From Variovorax sp. OAS795 (lineage in GTDB: Bacteria > Pseudomonadota > Gammaproteobacteria > Burkholderiales > Burkholderiaceae_C), in contig NZ_JBEPOH010000002.1 of assembly GCF_040546685.1 (NCBI RefSeq), positions 620,001 through 684,000 on the forward strand: a stretch of DNA of 64,000 nucleotides. Reading direction: 5' to 3'. The translations under genes and the position numbers were made by a program. The notes below the pieces were generated by a model that searched no databases, had not been told where the DNA came from, and saw nothing but the letters and a program-made list of their open reading frames with translations. Shown here piece after piece: positions 52,458 to 61,347 of this stretch (positions within the stretch are counted from its first letter, which is position 1; each line of letters begins with the position of its first letter).

Positions 52458-54234
52458 CGAGGTACCCCTTGCCTAGGTAGGCTTCAATCACCGCAGGATC
52501 GTTGACCACGTCGGCCGGCTTGCCCTCCTTGAGCAGCCGGCCGGCGTTGATGACGATGATGCGGTCGGACAGCGCCATGGTGGCCTGCATCAGGTGTTCG
52601 ATCATGAGCACCGACACGCCCGAGTCGCGGATCTTGCGGATCATCGCGATCGCGCGTGTCACGTCGGTCGGGTTCAGGCCCGCCAGCACTTCGTCGAGCA
52701 GCAGCACCTTGGGACCGGTGGCCAGCGCGCGCGCCACCTCGAGCCGCTTCATGCCGCCGACCGTCAGGCCGCGCGCCTCGTGGTCGAGCAGCGCCGTGAG
52801 GTCCGTGAGCTCGGCCACCTCGCGGGCCATCGCTTCGGCCTCTTCGGCGTTCCGGGTGCGCATGAAGGCGCCGAGCATGATGTTCTCGCGCACGGAGAGC
52901 CCCGAGAACGGCTGCACGATCTGGAAGGTGCGCCCCACGCCGGTCTGCGCAAAGCCTTCGGGCGAGGTGGGACGGGTCCATTCGCCATTCGCCTGCCGCA
53001 CCTTGACCGTGCCGGCGTCGGGTGCGATGAAGCCGGAGAGCTGGTTGAAGACGGTGGTCTTGCCCGCGCCGTTCGGGCCGATCACGCCGAGGATCTCGCC
53101 TTCATGCAGGGTCAGCGACACGTTGTCGGTCGCGAGCAGGCCACCGAAGCGCTTCTGCAGGCTTTCGGCGACGAGCAGCGGCTGCCCGCGGGTGGTGCTC
53201 GCCACGCGGCTTGCCACCTGCTGCGGCCGGAGCGCCGGCCCGCGCTTGCGCGCGCCCGGCAGCCTGTCGATCAGCGCCAGTGCGCGTCCGCCCAGGTGCC
53301 CCACCAGGCCGCGTGGGAAGAACAGCACCACGAGCACCAGCACCACGCCATACACGAAGCCGTGCGTGCCGTTGCCCAGCGCGCTGAGCCAGCCGCGCGA
53401 CAGCTCGGCCGCGGGCAGCACCAGCACCGTTCCGAGCAGCGGGCCCGCCACGGTGCCGAGGCCGCCGATCAGCGCGAACATCGCGATCTGGATCGAGAGC
53501 TCCAGCGAGAAGGCGGCCGAGGGCTCGATGAAGGTCAGGTACATCGCATGGAACGAGCCGAGGATGCTGGTGAGCGCGGCGGAGATCACCGCGGCTGCGA
53601 TCTTGACCTTGACCGCGTTGATGCCCACCGCCCGCGCGGCGTCTTCGCGCTCGCGCACGGCGATCAGGTAGAAGCCGAAGCGCGAGTAGCGGATCAGCCA
53701 GCTGATCCAGAGCGTGACGGCAAGGAAGCCGAAGGCGATGGCCAGGTAGGCCCACTTCTCGCGGAAGATCATCCACTGCAGGCCGATGTTGAGCGGCACG
53801 TTCAGGCCGGCCGATCCGCCCGTGACGCCTTCGAAGTGCACGACGAGCAGGCGGCACACTTCCAGGAACGCGATGGTGGCCAGCGCGAAGAAGGGCCCGC
53901 GCAGGCGCAGCGTCGGGTAGGCGATCACCAGCGATGCGACGACCGCGACGATGGCACCGCCGAACATGCCGATCCACGGCGACAGGCCGAAGTGGATGAC
54001 CAGCATCGTCGCCGCATAGCTGCCGATGGCATAGAAAACCGCATGGCCCAGCGACAGCTGCCCGGCGTAGCCGCCGACGATGTTCCAGGCCGTTGCCAGC
54101 GCGCCGAAGATGCAGACCTGCACCGCCAGGTGGTAGACGAAGGGCGAGTTGATCGCGAGCGGCGCAACCAGCAGCGCGAGGAGCGCCGCCACGCCGATGT
54201 AGGCGCGCGGATGGGTGAGTCGGGGAAAGATCAT
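52441..54234 (-). CDS. livM/livG: ABC transporter permease-ATPase fusion (LivM-LivG)
   Basis: A 597-residue protein joining LivM (residues about 1-320, about eight membrane helices, GHAVFYAIGSYAATML) to LivG (about 345-597; Walker A GPNGAGKTT, Walker B KVLLLDEVLAGLNP, with a divergent signature LTVGGMKRLEVAR). The fusion is known in several Proteobacteria. ATG 54234 is favoured; a GTG at 54243 directly after the livH stop is an alternative start. The atypical signature is normal for LivG. Confidence 0.92.
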   Translation of the reverse strand: MIFPRLTHPRAYIGVAALLALLVAPLAINSPFVYHLAVQVCIFGALATAWNIVGGYAGQLSLGHAVFYAIGSYAATMLVIHFGLSPWIGMFGGAIVAVVASLVIAYPTLRLRGPFFALATIAFLEVCRLLVVHFEGVTGGSAGLNVPLNIGLQWMIFREKWAYLAIAFGFLAVTLWISWLIRYSRFGFYLIAVREREDAARAVGINAVKVKIAAAVISAALTSILGSFHAMYLTFIEPSAAFSLELSIQIAMFALIGGLGTVAGPLLGTVLVLPAAELSRGWLSALGNGTHGFVYGVVLVLVVLFFPRGLVGHLGGRALALIDRLPGARKRGPALRPQQVASRVASTTRGQPLLVAESLQKRFGGLLATDNVSLTLHEGEILGVIGPNGAGKTTVFNQLSGFIAPDAGTVKVRQANGEWTRPTSPEGFAQTGVGRTFQIVQPFSGLSVRENIMLGAFMRTRNAEEAEAMAREVAELTDLTALLDHEARGLTVGGMKRLEVARALATGPKVLLLDEVLAGLNPTDVTRAIAMIRKIRDSGVSVLMIEHLMQATMALSDRIIVINAGRLLKEGKPADVVNDPAVIEAYLGKGYLDAQAA

Positions 54235-54243
54235 GGCTTGCAC

Positions 54244-55116
54244 CTATTCCGAGCCGCGGCCCAGGCCGAAGAGCCCGGTCGGCCGCACGGTGAGAATCAC
54301 CAGGAAGATCACGAAGTACACGACCTCCTTGAGGTCCGAGCCGACGTAGAAGCCCGCGATGCTGTCGATGAGCCCGATGAAGAGCGAGCCGACGACCGCG
54401 CCCGGCAGGCTGCCGAGGCCGCCGAGCACCACGACGACGAACGCCGTGAGAACGAAGTACTGCCCCACCGTCGGGAACACCGGGTACTGCACCGCGAGCA
54501 GGCCCGACGCAAGCCCCAGCAGCGAAGCCCCGAGCGCGAAGACGAGGATGTAGGCCTTGTTGACGTTCACGCCCATCAGCGCCGCGGCCGCGCGGTTCTG
54601 CGCCAGCGCCCGGAAGCCGCGCCCGGTGAAGGTGTGCTGCAGGAACAGGTACACGCCCAGGGCCACGAGGATCGCGACCAGGAAAGTCACGAGCTGGCCG
54701 GTGACGATGCTGACCGGGCCGAGCTGGAAAGCGTCCGCGCCGAACCCGGCCTGCACGCTGCGCACGTCGGCACCGAAGACCATCAGCGCCAGGTTCAGCA
54801 GCGCGGTGGACACGCCCACCGTCGCAAAGATCTGGATGTGCGGCTCGGCCGACAGCAGCGGCTGGATCACGAAGCGCTGCATGGCGGCGCCGATGGCGAA
54901 CAGCAGCAGCGCGACGGGAACCACGGTGGCATAGGGATGCATACCGCTGTGCGAGGTGATCATCCACGTGGCGTAAAGGCCCACCATCAGGAGCTCGCCA
55001 TGCGCGAAATTGACCACGCGTACCACGCCGAAGATGAGCGTGAGGCTGATGCTGATGATGGCGTAGGCGCCACCGAGCAGAAGCCCGTTGGCCAGCAGCT
55101 GGAGAAAGATTGACAT
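54244..55116 (-). CDS. livH: Branched-chain-amino-acid-type ABC permease (LivH)
   Basis: A 290-residue inner-membrane permease with about eight helices: LLLGGAYAIISISLTLIFGV, VVNFAHGELLMVGLYA (the conserved NFAHGE segment) and VVLGGLGSLPGAVVGSLFIG (ATPase-contact loop). It lies between the receptor and LivM-LivG genes, in normal order. Confidence 0.93.
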   Translation of the reverse strand: MSIFLQLLANGLLLGGAYAIISISLTLIFGVVRVVNFAHGELLMVGLYATWMITSHSGMHPYATVVPVALLLFAIGAAMQRFVIQPLLSAEPHIQIFATVGVSTALLNLALMVFGADVRSVQAGFGADAFQLGPVSIVTGQLVTFLVAILVALGVYLFLQHTFTGRGFRALAQNRAAAALMGVNVNKAYILVFALGASLLGLASGLLAVQYPVFPTVGQYFVLTAFVVVVLGGLGSLPGAVVGSLFIGLIDSIAGFYVGSDLKEVVYFVIFLVILTVRPTGLFGLGRGSE

Positions 55117-55175
55117 GCGTTGTCCCCCGCCGCGCGCCCAGGGGCGCGCGGCTGAAGAAGGAATGGAAGGTGCGC

Positions 55176-56388
55176 TCAGTCCACGCGCGCGGCGATCGGC
55201 TTGGCGGTGGCCACGCCTTCGGGGTAGACGGTTTCGAGCTTGCCCTTCTGCCACTGCATCAGGTTGGTGGTGGCGAGCCTGTTCTGGCCGTTCTCCGCAA
55301 AGTCGAAGCCCCATCCGGCGGCGCTGGAGCCGGCCGCCTTCTTGTAGGCCAGCACGGCCTCGCGGATCTTGTCCTTGTCGGTGGACCTGGCCGCGGCAAG
55401 CACGTCGAGGAAGGCCTTGGCACCGACGTAGTTCACGAGGCTGTGGCCCGAGCGAGGCGCCGTGCCGAACTGCTTCTGGTAGGCCGCGGTGAACGCACGC
55501 AGTCCGGGCGCGCCGTTCTCGGCCATGGTGTCCTGCGGAAAGTCGACGTCGTAGGCGCCGTCCATCGCAGCGCCCAGCTGCTTGGCCGTGTCGGTGAGCG
55601 AGTAGCCGCCGCCTGCGCCGATCAGCGCCTTGGGCTTGAAGCCGGCATTGGCCGCCTGCCTGATGAACAGCGTGGTGTCGTTCTGGTAGGAGGTCTGCAG
55701 CACGACGTCGGCACCGGCGCCCTTCAGGCGAAGAACGAGCGACGAGAGATCGACGCTCTTGGCCGAGTACGACTGGCTCTCCACCACGTTGAGGCCCAGC
55801 CGCTTGGCTTCTTCCTTCTGGAAGCTGCTCACCAGCGTGCCGTAGGAACCGTCTTCGAAGATGATGGCGATCTTCAGCGCCTTGGGGTCCGCCTTGAGCT
55901 GCGGCGCGACCACCTTGACGACCGCCTCGATGCTGCGCTCGGCAAAATTCCTGGCCGTGGAGTTGCTGCGGAACACGTACTTCATGCCGCGGCCGGGTGA
56001 TGGTGTCGGCCACGGCGCCCAGTTCGAAGTATGGAACGCCGGCCAGCTCCGTCACCTGCGTCGCAGCCGCCGAGACACCCGAGGCGTAGCTTCCGAACAC
56101 CGCGGTGACGTTCTCCACGGAGGTCAGTCGGCGAGCTTCGCCGACGGCCTGGTTCGCATCGACCGCATCGGCCTTCACCAGCACGATCTTGTTACCGTTG
56201 ATTCCACCCGCCGCGTTCCTTTCGTCCACCGCCAGCTGCACGCCGCGAAAGCTCTCGTCGCCGAGCAGGGCCAGCCCGCCGCTGAACGGGTAGAGCGCGC
56301 CGAGCTTGAGGTCGGCGCCATGCGCCGCAGTGAGTGAAAGGGCTGCCGTGCAGGCCAGTGCGGCTGCGAGTTTCCTGAGGGGTTGCAT
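55176..56388 (-). pseudogene. livK: Liv-type receptor (HAAT substrate-binding protein), frameshifted
   Basis: The signal peptide (LRKLAAALACTAALSL, then HGADLKLGALYPFSGG) and first 140 residues are in one frame from ATG 56388; the rest (MKYVFRSNSTARNFAERSIE to a stop at 55176) is in another. At 55995-55997 a GGG on the plus strand (CCC on the coding strand) replaces an expected two-base run: removing one base gives TITGRGMKYVF, joining the frames. The first frame happens to run in-frame into livH without a stop. The transporter and following operon are intact, so a sequencing error is as likely as a real mutation. Confidence 0.8.
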
Positions 56389-56415
56389 CGGGTCTCTCCG
56401 TGGGTGCAATGTATT

Positions 56416-56427
56416 TGAAGCGCTTCA
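56416..56427. promoter_or_regulatory. LacI-type operator 1 (TGAAGCGCTTCA) upstream of the Liv operon
   Basis: A perfect 12-base palindrome inside TTGAAGCGCTTCAT, 28 bases upstream of the livK start. The central GCGC and the flanks match the LacI/GalR operator style. The same 14-base block recurs at 56483-56496. Confidence 0.7.
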
Positions 56428-56483
56428 TTTCCAACCGATGGGAGGTGCACCATCTTTGGAAGCTCTGTGCCCGAATGCTAACT

Positions 56484-56495
56484 TGAAGCGCTTCA
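56484..56495. promoter_or_regulatory. LacI-type operator 2 (TGAAGCGCTTCA)
   Basis: A second exact copy of the 12-base palindrome, with the same flanking T (left) and T (right). Centre-to-centre distance to operator 1 is 68 bases, about 6.5 helical turns. A half-site-like TTTCAAGCG follows at 56498-56506. No LacI-family gene occurs in this window. Confidence 0.7.
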
Positions 56496-56597
56496 TATTT
56501 CAAGCGAAGGCGGCGTTCCCGGATAGGGATCTTCCCTAGGAACCGGCGGAACGCCCGCGTCGCCCGAAGGGCGTAACGCGGATCGAAAAGGCGGCGC

Positions 56598-57473
56598 TCA
56601 GCCGGCGAACCGGGGCTCGGGAGTGCCGCGCACGCCGAGGCCGTGGATCGCGAACAGGCTGCCGCCCTGCACGCCATCGACGGGAAAGCGCGGCAGCGGC
56701 GGCTTGGCCATGGAGGTGACGTAGAGGATGTCGAGGCCGGGCCCGCCGAAATTCACGCTGGTGACTTTCTTCACCGGCATCTCGATCACGCGGTCGACCG
56801 TGCCGTCGGGCGCGTAGCGAACCAGCTTGCCGTCGTAGACCTGCGCGTTCCACAGGAAGCCTTCGGCATCGACCGTCGATCCGTCCGCGGCGCCGCCGGT
56901 CGAGGTGTCGAGCTTCGCGAAGGTGCGCCGGTTCGACACCCGGCCCGTGTCCAGGTCGTAGTCATAGGCCCAGATCTCGCCCGACCAGGTGTCGGCAAAG
57001 TAGAAGATGCGGCCGTCGGGGCTCCAGCAGGGCCCGTTGGAGCAGATGATGTGGTCATCCAGCTGGTGCAGCGACAGGTCCGGGTCGAGCCGGTAGAGCG
57101 CGCCGTTCGGCCCTTCCTCGTTCATGTCCATCGAGCCCGCGATGAAGCGGCCGCGCCGGTCCACCTTGCCGTCGTTGAGCCGGTTGCCGGACTTGCCGGG
57201 CTCGGGATCGACGATGAGCTGCGTCTCGCCGCTCGCGAAGTCGAGAAAATGAAAGCCGCTCGCCAGCGAGAGCACCGCGCCGCCGCGGCGGCGCAGCGCC
57301 ATGGAGCCGATGCGCGCGGGCACGTTCCAGGCGCGCACCTCGCGCCCGTCGGCCGTGCAGCGGAACACCTTGCAGCCGAAGCTGTCGATCCAGTAGAGCC
57401 GCTGTTCCTCCACGTCCCAGACCGGGCCCTCGCCCAGTTCTGTCTTCACGTCGACCAGGATTTCGATGCGCAT
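56598..57473 (-). CDS. SMP-30/gluconolactonase-family lactonase
   Basis: A 291-residue six-blade propeller of the SMP-30 family. The divalent-metal ligand Glu lies in ELGEGPVWDVEEQRLYWID, Asn in NRLNDGKVDRRGRF and GSMD, and the Asp in FLWNAQVYDG and NFGGPGLD regions. It hydrolyses sugar lactones to aldonates. GGAGG precedes the start. Last gene of the SDR-BKACE-SMP-30 run, 9 bases after BKACE. Confidence 0.9.
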   Translation of the reverse strand: MRIEILVDVKTELGEGPVWDVEEQRLYWIDSFGCKVFRCTADGREVRAWNVPARIGSMALRRRGGAVLSLASGFHFLDFASGETQLIVDPEPGKSGNRLNDGKVDRRGRFIAGSMDMNEEGPNGALYRLDPDLSLHQLDDHIICSNGPCWSPDGRIFYFADTWSGEIWAYDYDLDTGRVSNRRTFAKLDTSTGGAADGSTVDAEGFLWNAQVYDGKLVRYAPDGTVDRVIEMPVKKVTSVNFGGPGLDILYVTSMAKPPLPRFPVDGVQGGSLFAIHGLGVRGTPEPRFAG

Positions 57474-57482
57474 GGGGCCTCC

Positions 57483-58415
57483 TTAGAACGCGACCTTCGC
57501 CGCGCCCTTGAGATGGAGGATCTCGCGGGCCTCGTCGGGCGTGGCGATGTCGATGTTGAGCGCCTCGAGCACGGCGCGGATGCGCAGCACCTGCTCGGCG
57601 CTCGAGGCCGCCAGGCGGCCCGGCGCGATCCACAGCGAATCCTCCAGGCCGACGCGCACGTTCGCGCCCATGGCCGCGCCGATGGTGGCGAGCGGCATCT
57701 GGTTGCGGCCGGCACCGAGGATCGACCAGCGGTAGCGGTCGCCGAACAGGCGGTCCGCCGTGCGGCGCATGTGCATCAGGTCTTCGGGGTGGCCGCCGAT
57801 GCCGCCCAGGATGCCGAACACCGACTGCACGAACAGAGGCGCCCTCACGAGGCCGCGCTCCAGGAAATGCGCCAGGTTGTTCAGGTGGCTGATGTCGTAG
57901 CACTCGAACTCGAAGCGCGTGCCGTTCGCATCGCCGATGCGCAGGATGTTCTCGATGTCGGTGAAGGTGTTCTTGAACACCAGGTTGCGGCTGTTCTCCA
58001 GGTTCTCGCGCTCCCAGTCATGCTTGAGCTCCTTGTAGCGGTCGAGCATCGGGAACAGGCCGAAATTCATCGACCCCATGTTCAGCGATGCGAGCTCGGG
58101 CTTGAACACCGTGGCCGGGCGCATGCGCTCCTCGACGGTCATGTGCGGGCTGCCGCCGGTGGTGATGTTGATCACCGCGTTCGTCGCCGCCTTGATCTTC
58201 GAGAGGAAGGGCCGGAACAGTTCCGGGTCCTGCGAAGGGCGGCCATCGACCGGATCGCGCGCATGCAGGTGCAGGATGGCGGCGCCGGCCTTGGCCGCGT
58301 CGATGGCGGCGGTGGCAATCTCGTCGGCCGTCACGGGCAGGTGCGGCGACATGCTGGGTGTGTGGATCGCGCCGGTGGGAGCGCAGGTGATGATTGCCTT
58401 GGTGCGTGTGGCCAT
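57483..58415 (-). CDS. BKACE family (DUF849) beta-keto acid cleavage enzyme
   Basis: A 310-residue TIM-barrel enzyme. Zn ligands His49 and His51 are in LHLHARDPVDGRPS, and ITCAPTGAIHTPSMSPHLP is the N-terminal signature. BKACE enzymes split a beta-keto acid using acetyl-CoA, yielding acetoacetate and an acyl-CoA. Substrates known in the family include 3-keto-5-aminohexanoate, dehydrocarnitine and ketodeoxyribonate. The neighbouring SDR and lactonase favour an oxidised sugar or hydroxyacid. Confidence 0.92.
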   Translation of the reverse strand: MATRTKAIITCAPTGAIHTPSMSPHLPVTADEIATAAIDAAKAGAAILHLHARDPVDGRPSQDPELFRPFLSKIKAATNAVINITTGGSPHMTVEERMRPATVFKPELASLNMGSMNFGLFPMLDRYKELKHDWERENLENSRNLVFKNTFTDIENILRIGDANGTRFEFECYDISHLNNLAHFLERGLVRAPLFVQSVFGILGGIGGHPEDLMHMRRTADRLFGDRYRWSILGAGRNQMPLATIGAAMGANVRVGLEDSLWIAPGRLAASSAEQVLRIRAVLEALNIDIATPDEAREILHLKGAAKVAF

Positions 58416-58487
58416 GAGATGGGTTTCCAGAGTCGGTGCTTGTGGCGTTGGGGTTGAAGAAACGGTATGGGAAGGAGCCCCGGGTAC

Positions 58488-59270
58488 TCAGCTCAGCGCC
58501 TGGGTATGGCCGTCGACCACGAGCTCCTGGCCCGTGACGCTGGCGGCCAGGTCGCTGGCCGCGAACAGGACCATGTTGGCGATGTCGGTGGTGCTGACCA
58601 TGCGGCCGAGCGCGGACTGCGCGGTGTAGGAGCGCGTCACTTCGTCGAGCGGCCGGCCCGAGGCCTCCGCCTTGGCCGCGATCACCGCGCGAATGCGCGG
58701 CCCGTCGACCGCGCCCGGAAGGATCGCGTTCACGCGGATGCCGTCGGCGCCGAGCTCGATGGCGAGCGTCTTGGTGAGGCCCACCACGCCCCACTTGGAG
58801 GCCGCATACGGCGCGCGGCCCGGCATGCCCAGGTGACCCGCCGCCGAGGAGAGATTGACGATCGAGGCGTTGCTGCTCTTGCGCAGGCGCGGCACGGCGG
58901 CGCGCACGCAGAGGAACTGCCCCGTCAGGTTGACGGCCAGCGTGCGCTCCCAGTCGGCGAGGGACAGCGTTTCAACGCCGCCGGTCGGACCCGCGATGCC
59001 GGCGTTGTTCACCAGGATGTCGAGGCCGCCGAGCGCCTGGTCGGCCACCTCGAACAGCGCAGCGACCTCGGCCTCGTTCGACACGTCGGCGCGGCAGCAA
59101 TGCACCCCGGGCAGGTCGGCTGCCAGGCGCGCCAGCGCCGTCTCCTGCACGTCGCACACCAGCACCCGGGCGCCAGCGGATGCGAAGGCGCGCGCGATCG
59201 CAAGGCCGATGCCGTCGGCCCCCGCGGTCACCAGGACCCGGCGGCCGGAAAGCGAAGCTTGATTCCACAT
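58488..59270 (-). CDS. Short-chain dehydrogenase/reductase
   Basis: A 260-residue classical SDR: GADGIGLAIARAFA, NNAGIAGPTGGVE, catalytic Ser in VNLSSAAGHLG, Tyr-x-x-x-Lys in YAASKWGVVGL, and the C-terminal VTGQELVVDGHTQA. First gene of the SDR-BKACE-SMP-30 unit; a TGTGATCACA palindrome lies 43 bases upstream of the start. Likely oxidises a hydroxyl to give the beta-keto acid for BKACE or a lactone for SMP-30. Confidence 0.9.
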   Translation of the reverse strand: MWNQASLSGRRVLVTAGADGIGLAIARAFASAGARVLVCDVQETALARLAADLPGVHCCRADVSNEAEVAALFEVADQALGGLDILVNNAGIAGPTGGVETLSLADWERTLAVNLTGQFLCVRAAVPRLRKSSNASIVNLSSAAGHLGMPGRAPYAASKWGVVGLTKTLAIELGADGIRVNAILPGAVDGPRIRAVIAAKAEASGRPLDEVTRSYTAQSALGRMVSTTDIANMVLFAASDLAASVTGQELVVDGHTQALS

Positions 59271-59312
59271 CGACCATCACCCCTGTGAAGCAGATGTATG
59301 GAATCATATATT

Positions 59313-59322
59313 TGTGATCACA
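59313..59322. promoter_or_regulatory. TGTGATCACA palindrome upstream of the SDR-BKACE operon
   Basis: A perfect 10-base palindrome. The preceding bases include a weaker related element (GGAATCATA near 59300). The same palindrome, also preceded by a related element about 15 bases away, occurs at 63384-63393 before the dehydrogenase/GntR genes. Probably a binding site for the GntR regulator at 63492. Confidence 0.6.
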
Positions 59323-59357
59323 GTTACAGGGGCAGTATTTACCCGCGGACGCGCGCT

Positions 59358-60317
59358 TCAGGCCCGGCGCTTCGTCGCGGTGCGTGTCTTGCGCAGCGGG
59401 CCGGGCATCCGCGGGTCCGACTCCCAGGGCGGTGTGTCTCCGCCGAAGTGTTCCGCGAGGAAATCGATCAGCAGCTTGAGCGGCCGCGGCTGGTGCTGGC
59501 GCGACAGGATCACGGCGTGGATGCCCAGCACTTCGGGCTCGTGGTCCGGCAGCAGGCGCACCAGCGCGCCGCGCGCAAGCTCGTCCGAGACGAAGTAGGT
59601 CGGCAGCATCGCGATGCCGGCCCCCGCGATCGCGGCTTCGCGCAGCACCGAGGTTTCGTTGCTCGACAGGCTGCCCCGCACCGCGATGGCGACCGTCCGG
59701 CCCGCCTTGCGCAGCCGGTATTCGGCGCGGCTGCCGAAGGCGTGCGTGATGCACTCGTGCGCCGCAAGCTCCTCCGGCCGCGCGGGCACGCCGCGCCGCG
59801 CCAGGTAGGCGGGCGCGGCGCACAGCACCGAATGGCAGGTGGCGATCCGGCGCGCGACCACGCCTTCGTCGAGCCGGTTGGTGATGCGGATGGCCAGGTC
59901 GATGCGTTCGTCGACCAGGTCGATGGCGCGGTCCACGGTGAGCAGCTCGACCTCGATGCGCGGATAGCGTCCCTGGAACTCGACGATCGCGCGCGTGAGG
60001 CTCGAGAGCGCGAAGGACAAACTGGTGGTGAGCCGCAGCTTGCCCGCGGGCTCGGTGCGGCGCGCGCCGGTGACGGCCTGCACGTCGGAGGCCAGCTCGA
60101 GCATCTGGCGCAGGCGCGGCAGTGCCTCCTCGCCCGCATCGCTCAGGCTCACACGCCGCGTGGTGCGATGCAGCAGCCGCGCGCCGAGCCATTGCTCCAG
60201 GCTTTCGAGATGGCGGCTGACCATGGCGCGCGAGAGGTCGAGCACCTCGGCCGCGCGCGTCAGGCTGCCCTGGTCGGCAATCTCGATGAAGGTGCGGATG
60301 GCGCTCAGGTGGTCCAT
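59358..60317 (-). CDS. LysR-family transcriptional regulator
   Basis: A 319-residue LysR regulator: MDHLSAIRTFIEIADQGSLT, LSRAMVSRHLESLEQWLGAR, and an effector domain with IRITNRLDEGVVARR. It is on the same strand as the SDR operon and divergent from the MBL gene, across 112 bases that contain a TTGACA (60338-60343). Probably controls the MBL gene. The C-terminal tail is basic (TRTATKRRA). Confidence 0.9.
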   Translation of the reverse strand: MDHLSAIRTFIEIADQGSLTRAAEVLDLSRAMVSRHLESLEQWLGARLLHRTTRRVSLSDAGEEALPRLRQMLELASDVQAVTGARRTEPAGKLRLTTSLSFALSSLTRAIVEFQGRYPRIEVELLTVDRAIDLVDERIDLAIRITNRLDEGVVARRIATCHSVLCAAPAYLARRGVPARPEELAAHECITHAFGSRAEYRLRKAGRTVAIAVRGSLSSNETSVLREAAIAGAGIAMLPTYFVSDELARGALVRLLPDHEPEVLGIHAVILSRQHQPRPLKLLIDFLAEHFGGDTPPWESDPRMPGPLRKTRTATKRRA

Positions 60318-60429
60318 GGGGATTGAATCGAATCAGTTGACAATCATTTGATCGAACCGAAGTTTATCTTCCAGAACCGGATCAATACGATGAGCCCATC
60401 CGCAACCCCCAGCCTCGATGGAGTTCCCC

Positions 60430-61317
60430 ATGAAGACGACCCAGTTCTTTTCCCTTGCCCTGCTGCCCGCCGCCCTGACGCTCGGCATCGTCGCTGATGC
60501 CTCGGCGCAGGCGGCCCCTCCCCTGACCTTGCAGGTCTACAACGCCGACGCCAACAGCTTCCACGTCAACTCGGTGCTGGTCGCAGGCCAGACCGACGCG
60601 GTGCTGCTGGACACCGGCTTCACGCGCGCCGATGCGCTGCGCATCGCGGCCATGGTGCTCGACAGCAAGAAGACGCTCAAGACCATCTTCATCAGCCAGG
60701 CCGACCCCGACTACTACTTCGGCATCGAGGTGCTCAAGCAGTACTTCCCCGACGCGAAGGTGGTCACCACCGCCCCCACCCTGAAGAAGATCCAGGCCAC
60801 GCTCGCCACCAAGCTGCAGGTGTGGGGCCCGCGCATGGGTGCCAATGCGCCGAAGAGCGTGCCGCTGCCCGAGGTGCTCGCGGGCAACACCCTCTCGCTC
60901 GAAGGCCAGGCGCTCGAGGTTCGCGGACTCGACGACGGCCAGCCGCATCGCAGCTACGTGTGGATCCCGTCGCTCAAGACCATTGCCGGCGGCGTGAACG
61001 TGTACGCCGGCCTGCACCTCTGGATGGCCGATGCGCAGACGCCGCAGGAGCGCGCCGACTGGGCCGCCAGGCTCGGCGCCATGGTTGCGCTGCAACCGGC
61101 CCGCGTCATCCCGGGCCACAGCGCCGCAGGCACGAAGCAGGACGCCTCGCAGCTCGCATGGAGCCAGGCCTACCTCGCACGCTACGAGCAGGAGCTGCCG
61201 AAGGCGGCCGACAGCGCCGCGCTCATCGGCGCCATGAAGCAGGCCTATCCGGACGCGGGCCTCGGCGTGGCGCTGGACATCGGCGCCAAGGTCAACAAAG
61301 GAGAAATGAAGTGGTGA
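60430..61317 (+). CDS. MBL-fold protein with degenerate metal site
   Basis: A 295-residue exported protein with a signal peptide (FFSLALLPAALTLGIVADASAQ) and a metallo-beta-lactamase fold. The canonical HxHxDH metal motif is replaced by QADPDY (residues 90-95, in ISQADPDYYFG): the three His are Gln, Asp and Tyr, while the Asp94 is kept. A distal His is present (VIPGHSAAG). Classical di-zinc catalysis is unlikely, so it may be a non-catalytic binder or use another metal set. ATG 60430 has GGAG six bases upstream. It is convergent with a Bug gene. Confidence 0.85.
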   Translation: MKTTQFFSLALLPAALTLGIVADASAQAAPPLTLQVYNADANSFHVNSVLVAGQTDAVLLDTGFTRADALRIAAMVLDSKKTLKTIFISQADPDYYFGIEVLKQYFPDAKVVTTAPTLKKIQATLATKLQVWGPRMGANAPKSVPLPEVLAGNTLSLEGQALEVRGLDDGQPHRSYVWIPSLKTIAGGVNVYAGLHLWMADAQTPQERADWAARLGAMVALQPARVIPGHSAAGTKQDASQLAWSQAYLARYEQELPKAADSAALIGAMKQAYPDAGLGVALDIGAKVNKGEMKW

Positions 61318-61347
61318 GCGCGCGCAGCCACCTGGAGGTCGTGCGCC

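Noticed and set aside
54244..56409. Apparent receptor-LivH fusion of about 720 codons
   Set aside because: The middle is out-of-frame receptor sequence following a single-base shift; LivH has its own start at 55116.
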